Assembly (NCBI RefSeq): GCF_000697965.2
Contig: NZ_CP015880.1
Span: forward strand, 4,007,186-4,071,185
Origin: Ensifer adhaerens
GTDB taxonomy: Bacteria; Pseudomonadota; Alphaproteobacteria; Rhizobiales; Rhizobiaceae
Direction: 5' to 3'
DNA: 64,000 nt
Notes under the pieces: generated by a model
The model's input: the letters and a program-made list of their open reading frames with translations, nothing else
Database searches by the model: none
Told to the model about the DNA's origin: nothing
Program-made: the position numbers and the translations under genes
Shown here: positions 40,710-49,857 of the stretch, piece by piece
Layout: every line of letters begins with the position of its first letter
Numbering within the stretch: position 1 is the stretch's first letter

Positions 40710-42647
40710 CTATGCCGCCTTTGTTTCACCCAGTTGCAGCCAGAGATCGACCAGGGCCTTGAATTTTCCGGCCATGTCGGCGATCGCCTGGTCGTCGCTC
40801 ATCGTGCCGCCGAGCCAGGCCCGGCCGGCATCGGCGAAAATCGTTCGGCCGACGGCAAAGCCCCGGACCGTCTTCGAAGTGCGGGCGGCTGCAAAGCCGT
40901 CCTTGAGCTGCTCATAGGGCGCTTCGAGGCCCAAGAGCACCACGCCGCGGCAGAGCGGGTCGCGTGCCTCGATGACGGCATCGATCGCTGCCCAGGCGCC
41001 GCGGCTCGCCTGCGGCTCGAGCTTCCACCAGTCCGGCTTGAGCCCGGCATCGTAGAGTTCGGTCAGTGCCCGCGGAATGGTCTGGTCGTCGAGCTTGCCG
41101 TGCTTGCCGGCAATGATCTCGATCAGGATCTCACGGCCAACCTTGCGCGCCGCTTCGAAGGCGGAGCGGAGCTTTGCCACCTGCTGGGCTTTCAACTCCG
41201 CCGGATCGTCCGGGTGGTAGAAGGAGAGCACCTTGATGCAGTGGTCGACCGGCCAGTCGATCAGGCGACTGCCGAGATCCTGGCTGAATTCGAATTGCAG
41301 CGGCCGCGAGCCCGGAAGCTCGATCGGCTTGCCGATCCAGAAGTCGCGATGGGCGCCGGCGGCGTAAAGCGCGTCGCGGCCGTACTTGTCGTCGATCAGC
41401 ATGCCGAAGCCGGAGCGGCCGGCCGCGACCTGTGCGGCGGCCTTTACCGCCAGCACCTTGAAGGCGGGAATGCGGTCAAGCAGAGCCTGGTCGCCGGCGG
41501 CCATGTCTTCGAGCTGGCTGCGATGATCGATCGCCAGCGCCATCAGAAGCGGGATATCGCGGCGACGTGTGGTTGCCCAGTGAACGTGGTTGATCGCCTC
41601 GTCCTTGCGCAGGGCCCGTTCTTTGCTGCCCTTTTCCAGGAAGAACTGCAGTTCCGTCCAGGTCGGGATTTCAGGCGCACAGAGCAGGCGCGAGACAGCG
41701 AAGGCGCCGCAGGCATTGGCCCAGGTAGCAGACGTCGCGTGCGGCTCGTTTTTGAGCCAGCCGCGCAGGAAGCCGGACATGAAGGCGTCGCCGGCGCCGA
41801 GCACGTTATAGACCTCGATCGGAAAGCCCTTGCCGACGATGCCGTCTTCGAGGTCGTCGGTGATCGGACCGTCATAGACGATGCAGCCCATCGGTCCGCG
41901 CTTGAGCACAATCGTCGCCTTCGAGAGCGAGCGGATCGTCTTCAGCGCCTGGAGCAGGTCACTTTCGCCCGAGGCGATCAGCACTTCCTCTTCCGTGCCG
42001 ACGATCAGGTCGCAATCGGCAAGAACCGTTTTCAGATGCGCCGAAACGCGATCCGACGCGATATAACGGCTTTCGCCGGCGTCATGGCCGGCAAGGCCCC
42101 AGAGGTTCGGACGGTAGTCGATGTCGAAGACGACCTTCGCGCCGTTTTCCTTGGCAATGCGGATCGCCTTGCGCTGGGCGGCGTCGGTGTTCGGCTTGGA
42201 GAAATGCGTGCCCGAGACGAGCACTGCGCGGGCGGAACGGATGAACTCCTCGGAAACGTCATCTTCGCAAAGCGCGTTGTCGGCGCAGTTGTCGCGATAG
42301 AAGAGCAGCGGGAAGGTCTTGTCGTTTTCGACCGCGAGGATCGCGAGCGCCGTCAGCCGCTCCGGATCGGTGACGATGCCGCGGGTCTCGACGCCTTCGC
42401 GAGTGAGCTGCTCGCGGATGAAGCGGCCCATCTGTTCGTCGCCGACGCGGGTAAGAAGCGCTGACTTCAGACCCAGGCGGGCGGTGCCGACAGAGATGTT
42501 GCAGGGGCAGCCGCCCACTGACTTCGCAAAGCTCGAAACATCTTCAAGTCGCGTGCCGATCTGCTGGCCATAGAGATCGACCGAGGCCCGGCCGATGGTG
42601 ATCAGGTCGAGCGGCTTTGCTCCCTGTGCCGAAACGTTCTGGCTCAC
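40710..42647 (-). CDS. iolC: 5-dehydro-2-deoxygluconokinase fused to a DUF2090 aldolase-like domain
   Basis: 645 aa. Residues about 12-330 are a PfkB kinase (FAKSVGGCPCNISVGTARLG and the catalytic GAGDAFMSGFLRGWL) that phosphorylates 2-deoxy-5-keto-gluconate. Residues about 340-640 are a DUF2090 domain (MALAIDHRSQLEDMA, SFYHPDDPAELK, RGVVLLGLEAP), related to class I-type aldolases and thought to supply the IolJ-like step. This fusion is normal in rhizobia. Transcription probably starts at the promoter with the operator near 42742. Confidence 0.94.
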   Translation of the reverse strand: MSQNVSAQGAKPLDLITIGRASVDLYGQQIGTRLEDVSSFAKSVGGCPCNISVGTARLGLKSALLTRVGDEQMGRFIREQLTREGVETRGIVTDPERLTALAILAVENDKTFPLLFYRDNCADNALCEDDVSEEFIRSARAVLVSGTHFSKPNTDAAQRKAIRIAKENGAKVVFDIDYRPNLWGLAGHDAGESRYIASDRVSAHLKTVLADCDLIVGTEEEVLIASGESDLLQALKTIRSLSKATIVLKRGPMGCIVYDGPITDDLEDGIVGKGFPIEVYNVLGAGDAFMSGFLRGWLKNEPHATSATWANACGAFAVSRLLCAPEIPTWTELQFFLEKGSKERALRKDEAINHVHWATTRRRDIPLLMALAIDHRSQLEDMAAGDQALLDRIPAFKVLAVKAAAQVAAGRSGFGMLIDDKYGRDALYAAGAHRDFWIGKPIELPGSRPLQFEFSQDLGSRLIDWPVDHCIKVLSFYHPDDPAELKAQQVAKLRSAFEAARKVGREILIEIIAGKHGKLDDQTIPRALTELYDAGLKPDWWKLEPQASRGAWAAIDAVIEARDPLCRGVVLLGLEAPYEQLKDGFAAARTSKTVRGFAVGRTIFADAGRAWLGGTMSDDQAIADMAGKFKALVDLWLQLGETKAA

Positions 42648-42727
42648 TGCTTCCTCCCCGCGGACACCTTGGCGGGCCCGACCATTTCCGTACTGTGGGT
42701 GATGGTCGTATGAAACATAAATTCCGA

Positions 42728-42755
42728 CGTTTCGTCAATATGGAATTTTCATTCT
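42728..42755 (-). promoter_or_regulatory. iolC promoter -35 with IolR-type operator
   Basis: Minus strand: TTGACG (42738-42733) as -35, directly preceded by an operator-like GGAA-N6-TTC (GGAA 42742-42745, TTC 42752-42754). An almost identical sequence (GTCAATATGGAAT) precedes the dehydrogenase gene at 45059. GGAA-N6-TTCC is the motif reported for IolR in Sinorhizobium meliloti. Confidence 0.65.
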
Positions 42756-42771
42756 ATCTGTGCCGTTTTGC

Positions 42772-43626
42772 CTAGCCGCCCTCGGCGAGGCGCTGGCGCT
42801 TCTCGGCGATGGCGACCGTCAGCGCCATGGCAAACGCCATGCTGGCGGAAAGAGAACGGAAGCCGGCATGGTCGGCCTCGACCAGTTCGAACCAGACCTT
42901 CGAGGATTCTGCCAAGGGCGAGAAGGCCGAGTCCGTCAGCGACACGACGGGGACCTTGCGTTCGGCGAGAAGCCGCGCCTGGGCCGCACTTTCGGAGGCG
43001 TAGGGCGAGAAGCTGACGGCAAAGGCGGCATCGTTTTTCGTCGCCATCGCCAGCATGTCCTCGTCGATGCCGGCGGCGGTGCCGACGAGCTGGTATTTCA
43101 CCTTCAGCTTGCCGAAGGCATAGGCCATGTAGCTGGAGATCGGATAGGAGCGGCGCTTGGCGATCAGGTAGACGGTGTCGGCCTTGGCGAGGATATCGAC
43201 GGCGCGTTCGAAGGCTTCAGGATCCACCGAGGAGGCGATGTTGTCGAGCGAGCGGTGGGCGGCAGCGACGAAGCCGTTGAAGATCGAACCGCTTTCGAGC
43301 TTGCTGTGGTCGTTGGCGCTGAGCGCCTTCAGCCGGTCCTCATAGCCGGGCGTGCGCTCACGCAGCCGGGCGCGAAAGATCTGCTGCAGGCTGGAAAAGC
43401 CCTCGAAGCCGAAATACTGGGCGAAGCGCACCAGCGTCGACGGCTGCACTTCGGCGGAAGTCGCGATGCTCGCTGCCGTGCCGAAGGCGATTTCATCGGG
43501 ATTGTCGAGCGAATAGGCGGCAACCTGGCGCAGCCGTTTCGGCAGCTCCGCCTTGCGTTCCAGAATGGCGGCCTTCAGCGCCTCGAAATCCTGCGGCACC
43601 TCTGTCGTCGTTTCCGGCATGGCCAT
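42772..43626 (-). CDS. iolR: MurR/RpiR-family regulator of inositol genes (IolR)
   Basis: 284 aa. N-terminal RpiR HTH (AAYSLDNPDEIAFGTAASIAT, QPSTLVRFAQYFGFEGFSSLQ) and a C-terminal SIS sugar-phosphate-binding domain (ADTVYLIAKRRSYPISSYMAY, VSFSPYASESAAQARL). In rhizobia the IolR repressor sits immediately upstream of iolCDEB and responds to an inositol breakdown product. That arrangement is kept here, and matching operators occur upstream of iolC and of the Gfo/Idh/MocA gene. Confidence 0.9.
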   Translation of the reverse strand: MAMPETTTEVPQDFEALKAAILERKAELPKRLRQVAAYSLDNPDEIAFGTAASIATSAEVQPSTLVRFAQYFGFEGFSSLQQIFRARLRERTPGYEDRLKALSANDHSKLESGSIFNGFVAAAHRSLDNIASSVDPEAFERAVDILAKADTVYLIAKRRSYPISSYMAYAFGKLKVKYQLVGTAAGIDEDMLAMATKNDAAFAVSFSPYASESAAQARLLAERKVPVVSLTDSAFSPLAESSKVWFELVEADHAGFRSLSASMAFAMALTVAIAEKRQRLAEGG

Positions 43627-43671
43627 GTCTCGCTCGTCTCCCTCGATGTCAGTCTGGCTTTCGGCCTCACC

Positions 43672-43710
43672 CTAATCGATTAGTCGGGAACGGGATAGAA
43701 CAGGCATTCT
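43672..43710. promoter_or_regulatory. Palindromes upstream of the RpiR regulator gene
   Basis: CTAATCGATTAG (about 43672-43683) is a perfect 12-bp palindrome, and ATAGAA-CAGGCA-TTCTAT follows near 43695-43712. Both lie 45-90 bp before the regulator start, where an autoregulatory site would be placed. The link is positional only. Confidence 0.4.
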
Positions 43711-43720
43711 ATTTTTCTCG

Positions 43721-43895
43721 GAGCATGTCCAGGAAAAGTGCGAAGCGGATTTCCGTCCGGAATGCGCACCAAAACAGAGAGCATGTCCAGGAAAAGTGCG
43801 AAGCGGATTTCCGTCCGGAAATGCGCAGCAAGACGGGCGGCATTTCCAGCAAAAGTGCGTAGCGGTTTAGCGTCCCGACGTGCGTGCAAAAATAG
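43721..43895. repeat. Three tandem copies of a 58-bp intergenic repeat
   Basis: The unit GCATGTCCAGGAAAAGTGCG, followed by AAGCGGATTTCCGTCCGGAA, starts at about 43723, 43781 and 43840 (the third diverged: CATTTCCAGCAAAAGTGCGT). The period is 58-59 bp. A partial single copy (CCCAGGAAAAGTGCGAAG) occurs at about 30410. The unit resembles a repeat that is frequent between rhizobial genes. The rest of 43627-43931 holds no gene. Confidence 0.85.
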
Positions 43896-43931
43896 ATGGT
43901 TTTCCTACGAGACGCCGGCCGTCGAAGCCGC

Positions 43932-45059
43932 CTAGATCCGCACCCATTCGTTTGTCTTGGCCGATTGATAGGTCGCCGAAAGCACCTTCTGCACCTCGTA
44001 GCCTTCGCGGAAATCGGTCGAGGGAGACTTGCCGCCGGCGATGGCGTCGAGGAACTCCTTCACCTCGATGGCCTTCAGGTCGTTGAAGCCGATCTGGTGG
44101 CCCGGCGCTACGCAGAACGCGCCATAGGGCGGATGCTCCGGTCCGGCCCAGATGGTGCGGAAGCCGCGGGTGCGGATATCATCGCCCGTCTTGTAGAGGC
44201 GGATTTCGTTCAGCCGCTCCTGGGTGAAGACGATGCTGCCCTTCGAACCGTAGATCTCGAAATCGTGCTGCATCTTGCGACCGGTCGCGATCCAGCTTGC
44301 CTCGAAGCTGCCGGTGGCGCCGTTTTCGAAGCGCACGAAGGCGCGGGTGATGTCGTCGACCTCGACGGCGCGGGTTTCGCTGGAGCCAGCGGACACCGGG
44401 CGTTCCGGGATCTGGATGATGGTTTCGGCAAGCACCTGTTTGATCGGGCCGACGAGGTGGCGCATGGAGGCGATAATGTGGCTGCCGATGTCGGCAAGCG
44501 CACCGCCGCCGCTGGCCGGGTTCAGGCGCCAGCCCCACGGAACCTGCGCGTCGGCCATGAAGTCTTCCGCATGGATGCCGCGCATCGAGCGGATCTCGCC
44601 GATCTCGCCGCTTTCGATGATGTCCTTGGCAAGGAAGATCAGTGGGTTCTTCAGATAGTTGAAGCCGACCTGGGTCACGACGCCCGCCTTCTCGGCCGCC
44701 TCAACCATCTCGCGGCATTCCGCGACGGTCGGCGCCAGCGGCTTTTCACAATAGACGTGCTTGCCATGGGCGATCGCCGCAAGCGCCATCTCCTTGTGCA
44801 AAAGGTTCGGCGTGGTGATGTCGATGATGTCGATATCCGGATCGGTCAAGAGCTCGCGCCAGTCGGCGGTCGCCTTGCGGAAGCCCAGTTGACCGCGGGC
44901 GCGTTCGGCACTCTCGACGGTCACGTCGGCGACCGAAACCAGATCGAGCTCGAAGGGCAGGTCGAAGACCCGCGCGGCAATGGTGAAGCCGAGCGCATGG
45001 GCCTTGCCCATGAAGCCCGTGCCGATCAGGCCGATGCCGAGTTTGCGCTTGCTGCCCAT
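43932..45059 (-). CDS. Gfo/Idh/MocA-family dehydrogenase (inositol-related)
   Basis: 375 aa from ATG 45059 with AGGAATTC upstream. N-terminal Rossmann fold (LGIGLIGTGFMGKAHALGF), the EKP catalytic motif in HVYCEKPLAPTVAECREM, and a C-terminal domain with GGGALADIGSHIIASMRHL. It oxidises or reduces sugars or inositol isomers using NAD(P). Because it sits beside iolR and has an IolR-type operator in its promoter, an inositol or scyllo-inositol dehydrogenase role is likely; the precise substrate is not readable. Confidence 0.85.
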   Translation of the reverse strand: MGSKRKLGIGLIGTGFMGKAHALGFTIAARVFDLPFELDLVSVADVTVESAERARGQLGFRKATADWRELLTDPDIDIIDITTPNLLHKEMALAAIAHGKHVYCEKPLAPTVAECREMVEAAEKAGVVTQVGFNYLKNPLIFLAKDIIESGEIGEIRSMRGIHAEDFMADAQVPWGWRLNPASGGGALADIGSHIIASMRHLVGPIKQVLAETIIQIPERPVSAGSSETRAVEVDDITRAFVRFENGATGSFEASWIATGRKMQHDFEIYGSKGSIVFTQERLNEIRLYKTGDDIRTRGFRTIWAGPEHPPYGAFCVAPGHQIGFNDLKAIEVKEFLDAIAGGKSPSTDFREGYEVQKVLSATYQSAKTNEWVRI

Positions 45060-45104
45060 GCTGAATTCCTCCCTGGCGGCGCTGCCGTGTTGGTCTGAAA
45101 TGAA

Positions 45105-45144
45105 ATGAATTTTGCAAGTTTTGTCAATATGGAATGTTTGTTCG
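45105..45144 (-). promoter_or_regulatory. Promoter with IolR-type operator before the Gfo/Idh/MocA gene
   Basis: Minus strand -35 TTGACA (45127-45122), about 17 bp before TTCATT. Upstream of the -35 is GGAA-TGTTTG-TTC (45131-45143). The shared 13-bp GTCAATATGGAAT with the iolC promoter marks co-regulation. Confidence 0.65.
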
Positions 45145-45330
45145 AAATAGGATGGCGATACCGACGTTGTGCCGTTTGAAACAGCCAAAACTGTGCGTTC
45201 CGGTTAGCTTCACCTTGACGAAGGGGGAATGTGTTAACGCATTTTTACCATGTTCCGTTGGAACATCGCGTTTCGTCATGGTTAACGAATCGCTCCGCAG
45301 TGAACGGAGCGGAGCTGGAGTGAAATCAGC

Positions 45331-46137
45331 ATGTGCCGCTGGGCAGCCTATCGCGGGGAGCCGCTGTATCTCGAGGAACTGGTGACCTCTCCGGCGCACT
45401 CGCTGATCGAACAGTCCCATTGCGCGACACGGGCCAAGACCGCCACCAACGGCGACGGCTTCGGCATCGCCTGGTACGGCGACCATCCCGAGCCGGGGCG
45501 CTACCGCGATATCCTGCCGGCCTGGTCCGACTGCAACTTGAAGAGCATCGCAAGGCAGATCCGCTCGCCGCTCTTCCTCGCCCATGTGCGCGCCGCGACC
45601 GGCGGCGGAACCAGGCGCGACAACTGTCATCCCTTCGTCTTCGGCCGCTGGTCCTTCATGCACAACGGCCAGATCGGCGACTTCGAGCATCTGCGCCGTC
45701 CGATGGAGAGCATGCTCGACAATGACCTCTATTCGGCGCGCACTGGCACGACGGATTCGGAGCTCCTGTTTCTTCTCGCCATGCAGTTCGGGCTCGACCG
45801 CGATCCGCTTGGCGCCATCGCCGAGGCGCTCGCCTTTATCGAACAGCTTGCCGAGCATCTGGAGCGGCAGGTGCTGGTGCGCTTCACCGCAGCTTTCTCC
45901 GACGGCCAGGATCTCTACGCCGTGCGCTACGCCTCCGACTGGAAGGCGCCGACGCTCTATGCCGCACCGATGGGCCCGAGCGGTGGCTATTGCCTCGTCT
46001 CCGAGCCGCTCAACGACGACGACAGTGCCTGGGTCGAAATCCCCGACGGCACCGCGGTCATCGTCGGCGAAAACGGAGTCGATGTTCGGCTGTTTTCGAC
46101 CAAGGGCACGCCGGTCAGATCTCGCCAGATGGCCTGA
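45331..46137 (+). CDS. Class II glutamine amidotransferase
   Basis: 268 aa starting MCRWAAYRGEPLYLEELV, where Cys2 is the N-terminal nucleophile after Met removal. Conserved class II GATase pieces: TNGDGFGIAWYG, FLAHVRAATGG, NCHPFVFGRWSFMHNG, TTDSELLFLL. Proteins of this size resemble the EgtC/YafJ group; the ligase partner is unknown and the gene stands alone. Confidence 0.88.
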   Translation: MCRWAAYRGEPLYLEELVTSPAHSLIEQSHCATRAKTATNGDGFGIAWYGDHPEPGRYRDILPAWSDCNLKSIARQIRSPLFLAHVRAATGGGTRRDNCHPFVFGRWSFMHNGQIGDFEHLRRPMESMLDNDLYSARTGTTDSELLFLLAMQFGLDRDPLGAIAEALAFIEQLAEHLERQVLVRFTAAFSDGQDLYAVRYASDWKAPTLYAAPMGPSGGYCLVSEPLNDDDSAWVEIPDGTAVIVGENGVDVRLFSTKGTPVRSRQMA

Positions 46138-46159
46138 GCCGGCGGCGCTTTCGGCTTCG

Positions 46160-46390
46160 ACGAGGACGACGCGCCCCTCATCCGGCTGCCGCCACCTCCT
46201 CCCCGCAGGTGGGGAGGAGGGACGCGTGGCGCTCGCTCGTCCACGACTGGTTCTTCGAGAAAGCGACCGATTATCATCGTTCTCGAGGTTAGACGGGAGA
46301 AGCTAAGCCCGCAGCCAACGGGACGCGATATCGCGTGTGCCGCGTCCCCTCGCCCCGCTTGCGGGGAGAGGGTTCGGGTGAGGGGCATTT
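46160..46390. repeat. Cluster of palindromic rhizobial intergenic repeats
   Basis: CCTCCTCCCC (46195-46204) pairs with GGGGAGGAGG (46211-46220), and CGCCCCGC-TT-GCGGGGAG with flanking CCCTC/GAGGG lies at about 46346-46372. CCCCTCATCCGG and GGGTGAGGGGC motifs extend both. This fills the 270 bp between the amidotransferase and coaBC, which converge here. Confidence 0.75.
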
Positions 46391-46407
46391 GCCATGAGAT
46401 CGATTGT

Positions 46408-47616
46408 TTAGCGCGCCAGCTGCTCGGCAATCATCGCCGCCAGCTTCTCCGCCACCGCGTCCTTGTCCATCTCTGGCCAGTCGTCATTGCCGGCATGTGA
46501 GATCAGCTTCACCTTATTGCGGTCGCCGCCCATGATGCCGGTTGCCGGCGAGACGTCGTTGGCGAGGATGAAGTCGGCGCCCTTTCGCTCGAGCTTGGCG
46601 CGGCCGTTGTCGGCGACGTTTTCGGTCTCGGCGGCAAAGCCGATGACGAGCTTTGGCCGCTTCGCATGGTGGCCGACCGTCTTCAGGATATCGGGGTTTT
46701 CAGCAAGCTGCAGCGGCGGCGGCGCCTCGCCCGGCTTCTTCTTGATCTTGTTGCCGGCGGCCGTCGCCACCCGCCAGTCGGCAACGGCGGCGACCATGAC
46801 GGCGACATCGGCGGGAAGGGCGGCAAGCACCGCATCGCGCATCTCTTCGGCCCGCTCCACATGCACGACTTTCACACCAACCGGATCCGGGATCGTCACC
46901 GGGCCGGAGACCAGCGTGACGTCGGCGCCGAGCTTTGCTAGCGCCGCGGCGATCGCATGGCCCTGCTTGCCGGAGGAGCGATTGGCAATGTAGCGCACCG
47001 GGTCGATCGGCTCATGCGTCGGCCCTGAGGTGACGACGACGCTGCGCCCGGCAAGCGGTTTTGGCGCGCCTAAGAGCAGGTCTTCAACGGCCGCGACGAT
47101 CGCCAGCGGCTCACTCATGCGGCCTTCGCCGGCCTCGCCGCTTTCGGCCATTTCGCCCGCTTCCGGGCCGATGAAGCGGAGGCCGTCCCTCGCAAGCGTC
47201 GCCCGGTTGCGGCGCGTCGCCGGATGCGCCCACATTTTCGGGTTCATCGCCGGCGCAACCAGGACAGGGCGGTCCGTTGCCAACAGAATGGTCGAGGCGA
47301 GATCGTCCGCATGGCCGTTCGCCATCCTCGCCATCAGGTCGGCGGTCGCGGGTGCCACGACGATCAGATCGCATTCGCGCGCCAGCCGAATATGGCCGAC
47401 GTCCTGCTCGTCCTCGCGCGAAAACAGGTCGAGATAGACATGCGAGGCCGAAAGCGCGCCGACGGCAAGCGGCGTCACGAACTCCTGTGCGCCCGCCGTC
47501 ATGACCGGCCGCACGCTTGCACCGCGCTCCCTGAGCCGTCGGATGAGATCGAGGCTCTTATAGGCCGCGATGCCGCCGGAGATGATGAGGAGAATACGCT
47601 TGCCCGACAGTGTCAT
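46408..47616 (-). CDS. coaBC: Bifunctional phosphopantothenate-cysteine ligase / phosphopantothenoylcysteine decarboxylase
   Basis: 402 aa from ATG 47616 (MTLSGKRILLIISGGIAAYKSLD). The N-terminal flavoprotein decarboxylase (CoaC) has VVAPATADLMARMANG and APAMNPKMWAHPATRRN with the catalytic residues. The C-terminal ligase (CoaB) has VVTSGPTHEPIDPVRYIANRSSGKQGHAIA. It makes 4'-phosphopantetheine for coenzyme A. In rhizobia coaBC is normally close to ubiB and dnaA. Confidence 0.95.
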   Translation of the reverse strand: MTLSGKRILLIISGGIAAYKSLDLIRRLRERGASVRPVMTAGAQEFVTPLAVGALSASHVYLDLFSREDEQDVGHIRLARECDLIVVAPATADLMARMANGHADDLASTILLATDRPVLVAPAMNPKMWAHPATRRNRATLARDGLRFIGPEAGEMAESGEAGEGRMSEPLAIVAAVEDLLLGAPKPLAGRSVVVTSGPTHEPIDPVRYIANRSSGKQGHAIAAALAKLGADVTLVSGPVTIPDPVGVKVVHVERAEEMRDAVLAALPADVAVMVAAVADWRVATAAGNKIKKKPGEAPPPLQLAENPDILKTVGHHAKRPKLVIGFAAETENVADNGRAKLERKGADFILANDVSPATGIMGGDRNKVKLISHAGNDDWPEMDKDAVAEKLAAMIAEQLAR

Positions 47617-47884
47617 TTGCACCCGGCCCTTCGGCCGTCCTCTCGCCCGGCATGGGCTGCCGAGCCTACGCGATACCAGAATAGTCCAGGCGATCGGCCT
47701 CACCGACGCCTTTGATGTCGAACCTACTTGAGCGATCTGCCGGGCGCAACGTGTCCGGAGGGGCCGGCATGTCGAGGGGGCGGAACAAAAGCCGCGCCGC
47801 TTGTGTCAACCGGGGCAGGGGCTGTTGCCGAAGCCTGATAATGCGGTTAATCCGCTCTCAATCCGCGGGGGCTAAGCTTCTTCC

Positions 47885-49696
47885 ATGCGAATAAATGCGA
47901 TCACAAACTGGGCCTATGGCGTGACCGTCCTTCTGACGGGGCTTTCCGGTGCCGCCTTCATCCTGTCGACCGACAGCGCGATCAAGGAACGCCAGGCGGT
48001 TGAGCAACATCTGGTGCTTGATACACTCGGCGAAGAGCTTGCGCTCGGGGCTGAAACGCGAAGTGACGAGGCACGTCTTTATGTGATGCGCGGCGACGAG
48101 CGCCATCTGGAAGCCTTCCACCGCGCCGAGGAAGAAGAACGCCGGCGCGAGGAGGCGACCAAGACCGCGACCAATCTTGGCGCAACGCCGGCGGAGATCG
48201 CCGCCTTGCAGGATATCGTTCGCGAGGCGGAAGCGCTCGACAAGGTCGAGGTTGCCGCCATCGATGCCTATCAGAAGGGTGACCGCGCCGGCGCGCAGGT
48301 AAGGCTCTTTGGGCCCGAGCACGAGCGTCTGCAGACCGCCCTTCTTGAGACGGTGGCGCGGTTCAGGGACCTGACCAACGTCCGCACCGGCGCGGCCCTC
48401 AACGAGGCGCAGGAGCGCAGCGATTGGTATGCGGCGGCCGCCAAGACGATGCTCGGCATCACCGCCGCCCTGTTCCTGAGCGTGCTCTATTTCATCCTCA
48501 AGCGCCGCGTCGCCATGCCGCTTACCCGCATGAGCGGAATCGTCACCCGCCTCGCCGAGCAGGATTACGCCGTGGAAGTCCCGCTCGATCGCCGCAGCGA
48601 CGAGATCGGCGAGATGAACAAGGCGATCCATATCTTCCGCGAAAACGGCCTGGAGCGGGACCGTCTGGACGCGGAGCGGCGGCTAGACCAGCAGACCAAG
48701 GATCTCATCCTGCAGATGATGCACCGGCTGCAGGCCTGCCAGAGCCAGGACGAACTGGCCGAGGTCGTCGCCCGTTTCGCGCCGCAGGTCTTTCCCAACC
48801 TCGCCGGCCATCTCTATGTGCTGAACGACAGCCGGACGCTCCTGTCGCGCGTCGGTACCTGGCTCGATCCGCAGCACTCGGCGCCGACGTTTCCGTCCAG
48901 CGCCTGCTGGGGGCTCCGCCGCGGCCGGCCGCATGTCAGCAACCGTGGCCACAGCGACATCGCCTGCCAGCACCTCGACGATGAAGGCGTGATCGGCCTC
49001 TGCGTGCCGCTGACGGCCCAGGGCGACACGATCGGGCTCCTCTACTTCGAGGAACGGTCTGAGGAGGAATTCGCGGTCGAGGCGTCGCGCCTCTATCTCG
49101 AACTGATCGCCGAAAACATCGGGCTTGCCGTCGCCAATCTTCAGCTGCGCGAGAAGCTTACCAATCTCGCCGTCCGCGATGCGTTGACGGGCCTGCTCAA
49201 CCGGCGCTGCCTCGATGAGGCGCTGAACCGGCAGCCGCGCGGGCAGGCCGGCAAGCCGCTCAGCTGCCTCATGATCGACATCGACCACTTCAAGCGCTTC
49301 AACGATGAGTTCGGCCACGATGCCGGCGACGTCGTCATGCAGTATGTCGCGCAGATCATCGTCGACACGGTCGGCGATGCCGGCAGTGCCTACCGTTTCG
49401 GCGGCGAGGAGTTCACCGTGCTCATGCCCGACGCCGGCGAAGCCGAGGGCTTCGAGCTTGCCGAGCGGCTGAGGATGCGGATCGGCACGACGCCGCTGTC
49501 GCATCGCGGCCGGATTCTGGGCACGGTTTCGGTCTCGGTCGGCGTTGCCTCGGCGCCGGACGATGGGCCTGTAGCCACGCTCCTGACCCGGGCCGATGCC
49601 GCTCTTCTCGACGCCAAGAACCACGGCCGAAACCGGAGCGTGCGGGCCTCCGGGCTCGTCTTCGGCGACGACGAGGTGCAGCGCAGCCTCGCCTGA
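47885..49696 (+). CDS. Membrane diguanylate cyclase with HAMP, GAF and GGDEF domains
   Basis: 603 aa. Two membrane helices (about residues 10-30 and 185-205) bracket a periplasmic CHASE3-like helical sensor. HAMP follows (RRVAMPLTRMSGIVTRLAEQ), then a GAF domain with conserved Cys (SACWGLRRGRPH, DIACQHL), then GGDEF with DALTGLLNRR, MIDIDHFKRFNDEFGHDAGD and the active site YRFGGEEF. The signature is intact, so c-di-GMP synthesis is expected. No RxxD inhibitory site is seen five residues before GGEEF. Confidence 0.9.
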   Translation: MRINAITNWAYGVTVLLTGLSGAAFILSTDSAIKERQAVEQHLVLDTLGEELALGAETRSDEARLYVMRGDERHLEAFHRAEEEERRREEATKTATNLGATPAEIAALQDIVREAEALDKVEVAAIDAYQKGDRAGAQVRLFGPEHERLQTALLETVARFRDLTNVRTGAALNEAQERSDWYAAAAKTMLGITAALFLSVLYFILKRRVAMPLTRMSGIVTRLAEQDYAVEVPLDRRSDEIGEMNKAIHIFRENGLERDRLDAERRLDQQTKDLILQMMHRLQACQSQDELAEVVARFAPQVFPNLAGHLYVLNDSRTLLSRVGTWLDPQHSAPTFPSSACWGLRRGRPHVSNRGHSDIACQHLDDEGVIGLCVPLTAQGDTIGLLYFEERSEEEFAVEASRLYLELIAENIGLAVANLQLREKLTNLAVRDALTGLLNRRCLDEALNRQPRGQAGKPLSCLMIDIDHFKRFNDEFGHDAGDVVMQYVAQIIVDTVGDAGSAYRFGGEEFTVLMPDAGEAEGFELAERLRMRIGTTPLSHRGRILGTVSVSVGVASAPDDGPVATLLTRADAALLDAKNHGRNRSVRASGLVFGDDEVQRSLA

Positions 49697-49857
49697 TCCC
49701 CTGGCCCCCGCAGGTCTGTATCGAAGGGCCCGCCTTGAAACGGGCGCATTCGATGCTATCTATGACCGCGATAGAAATTTGAACAGGATACACGCATCGA
49801 TGGATTTCACCCTGACCGCCAAGCCGAACCGTCTTGCCATCAGGGAAAACCGTATCC

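Noticed and set aside
38720..42464. Large plus-strand ORFs over the iol genes (for example 39551-40762 and 40734-42464)
   Set aside because: Antisense shadows of iolD and iolC, which have unambiguous catalytic motifs.
43721..43895. CRISPR-like array (regular repeats)
   Set aside because: Only three diverged copies in direct tandem, no unique spacers and no cas genes.
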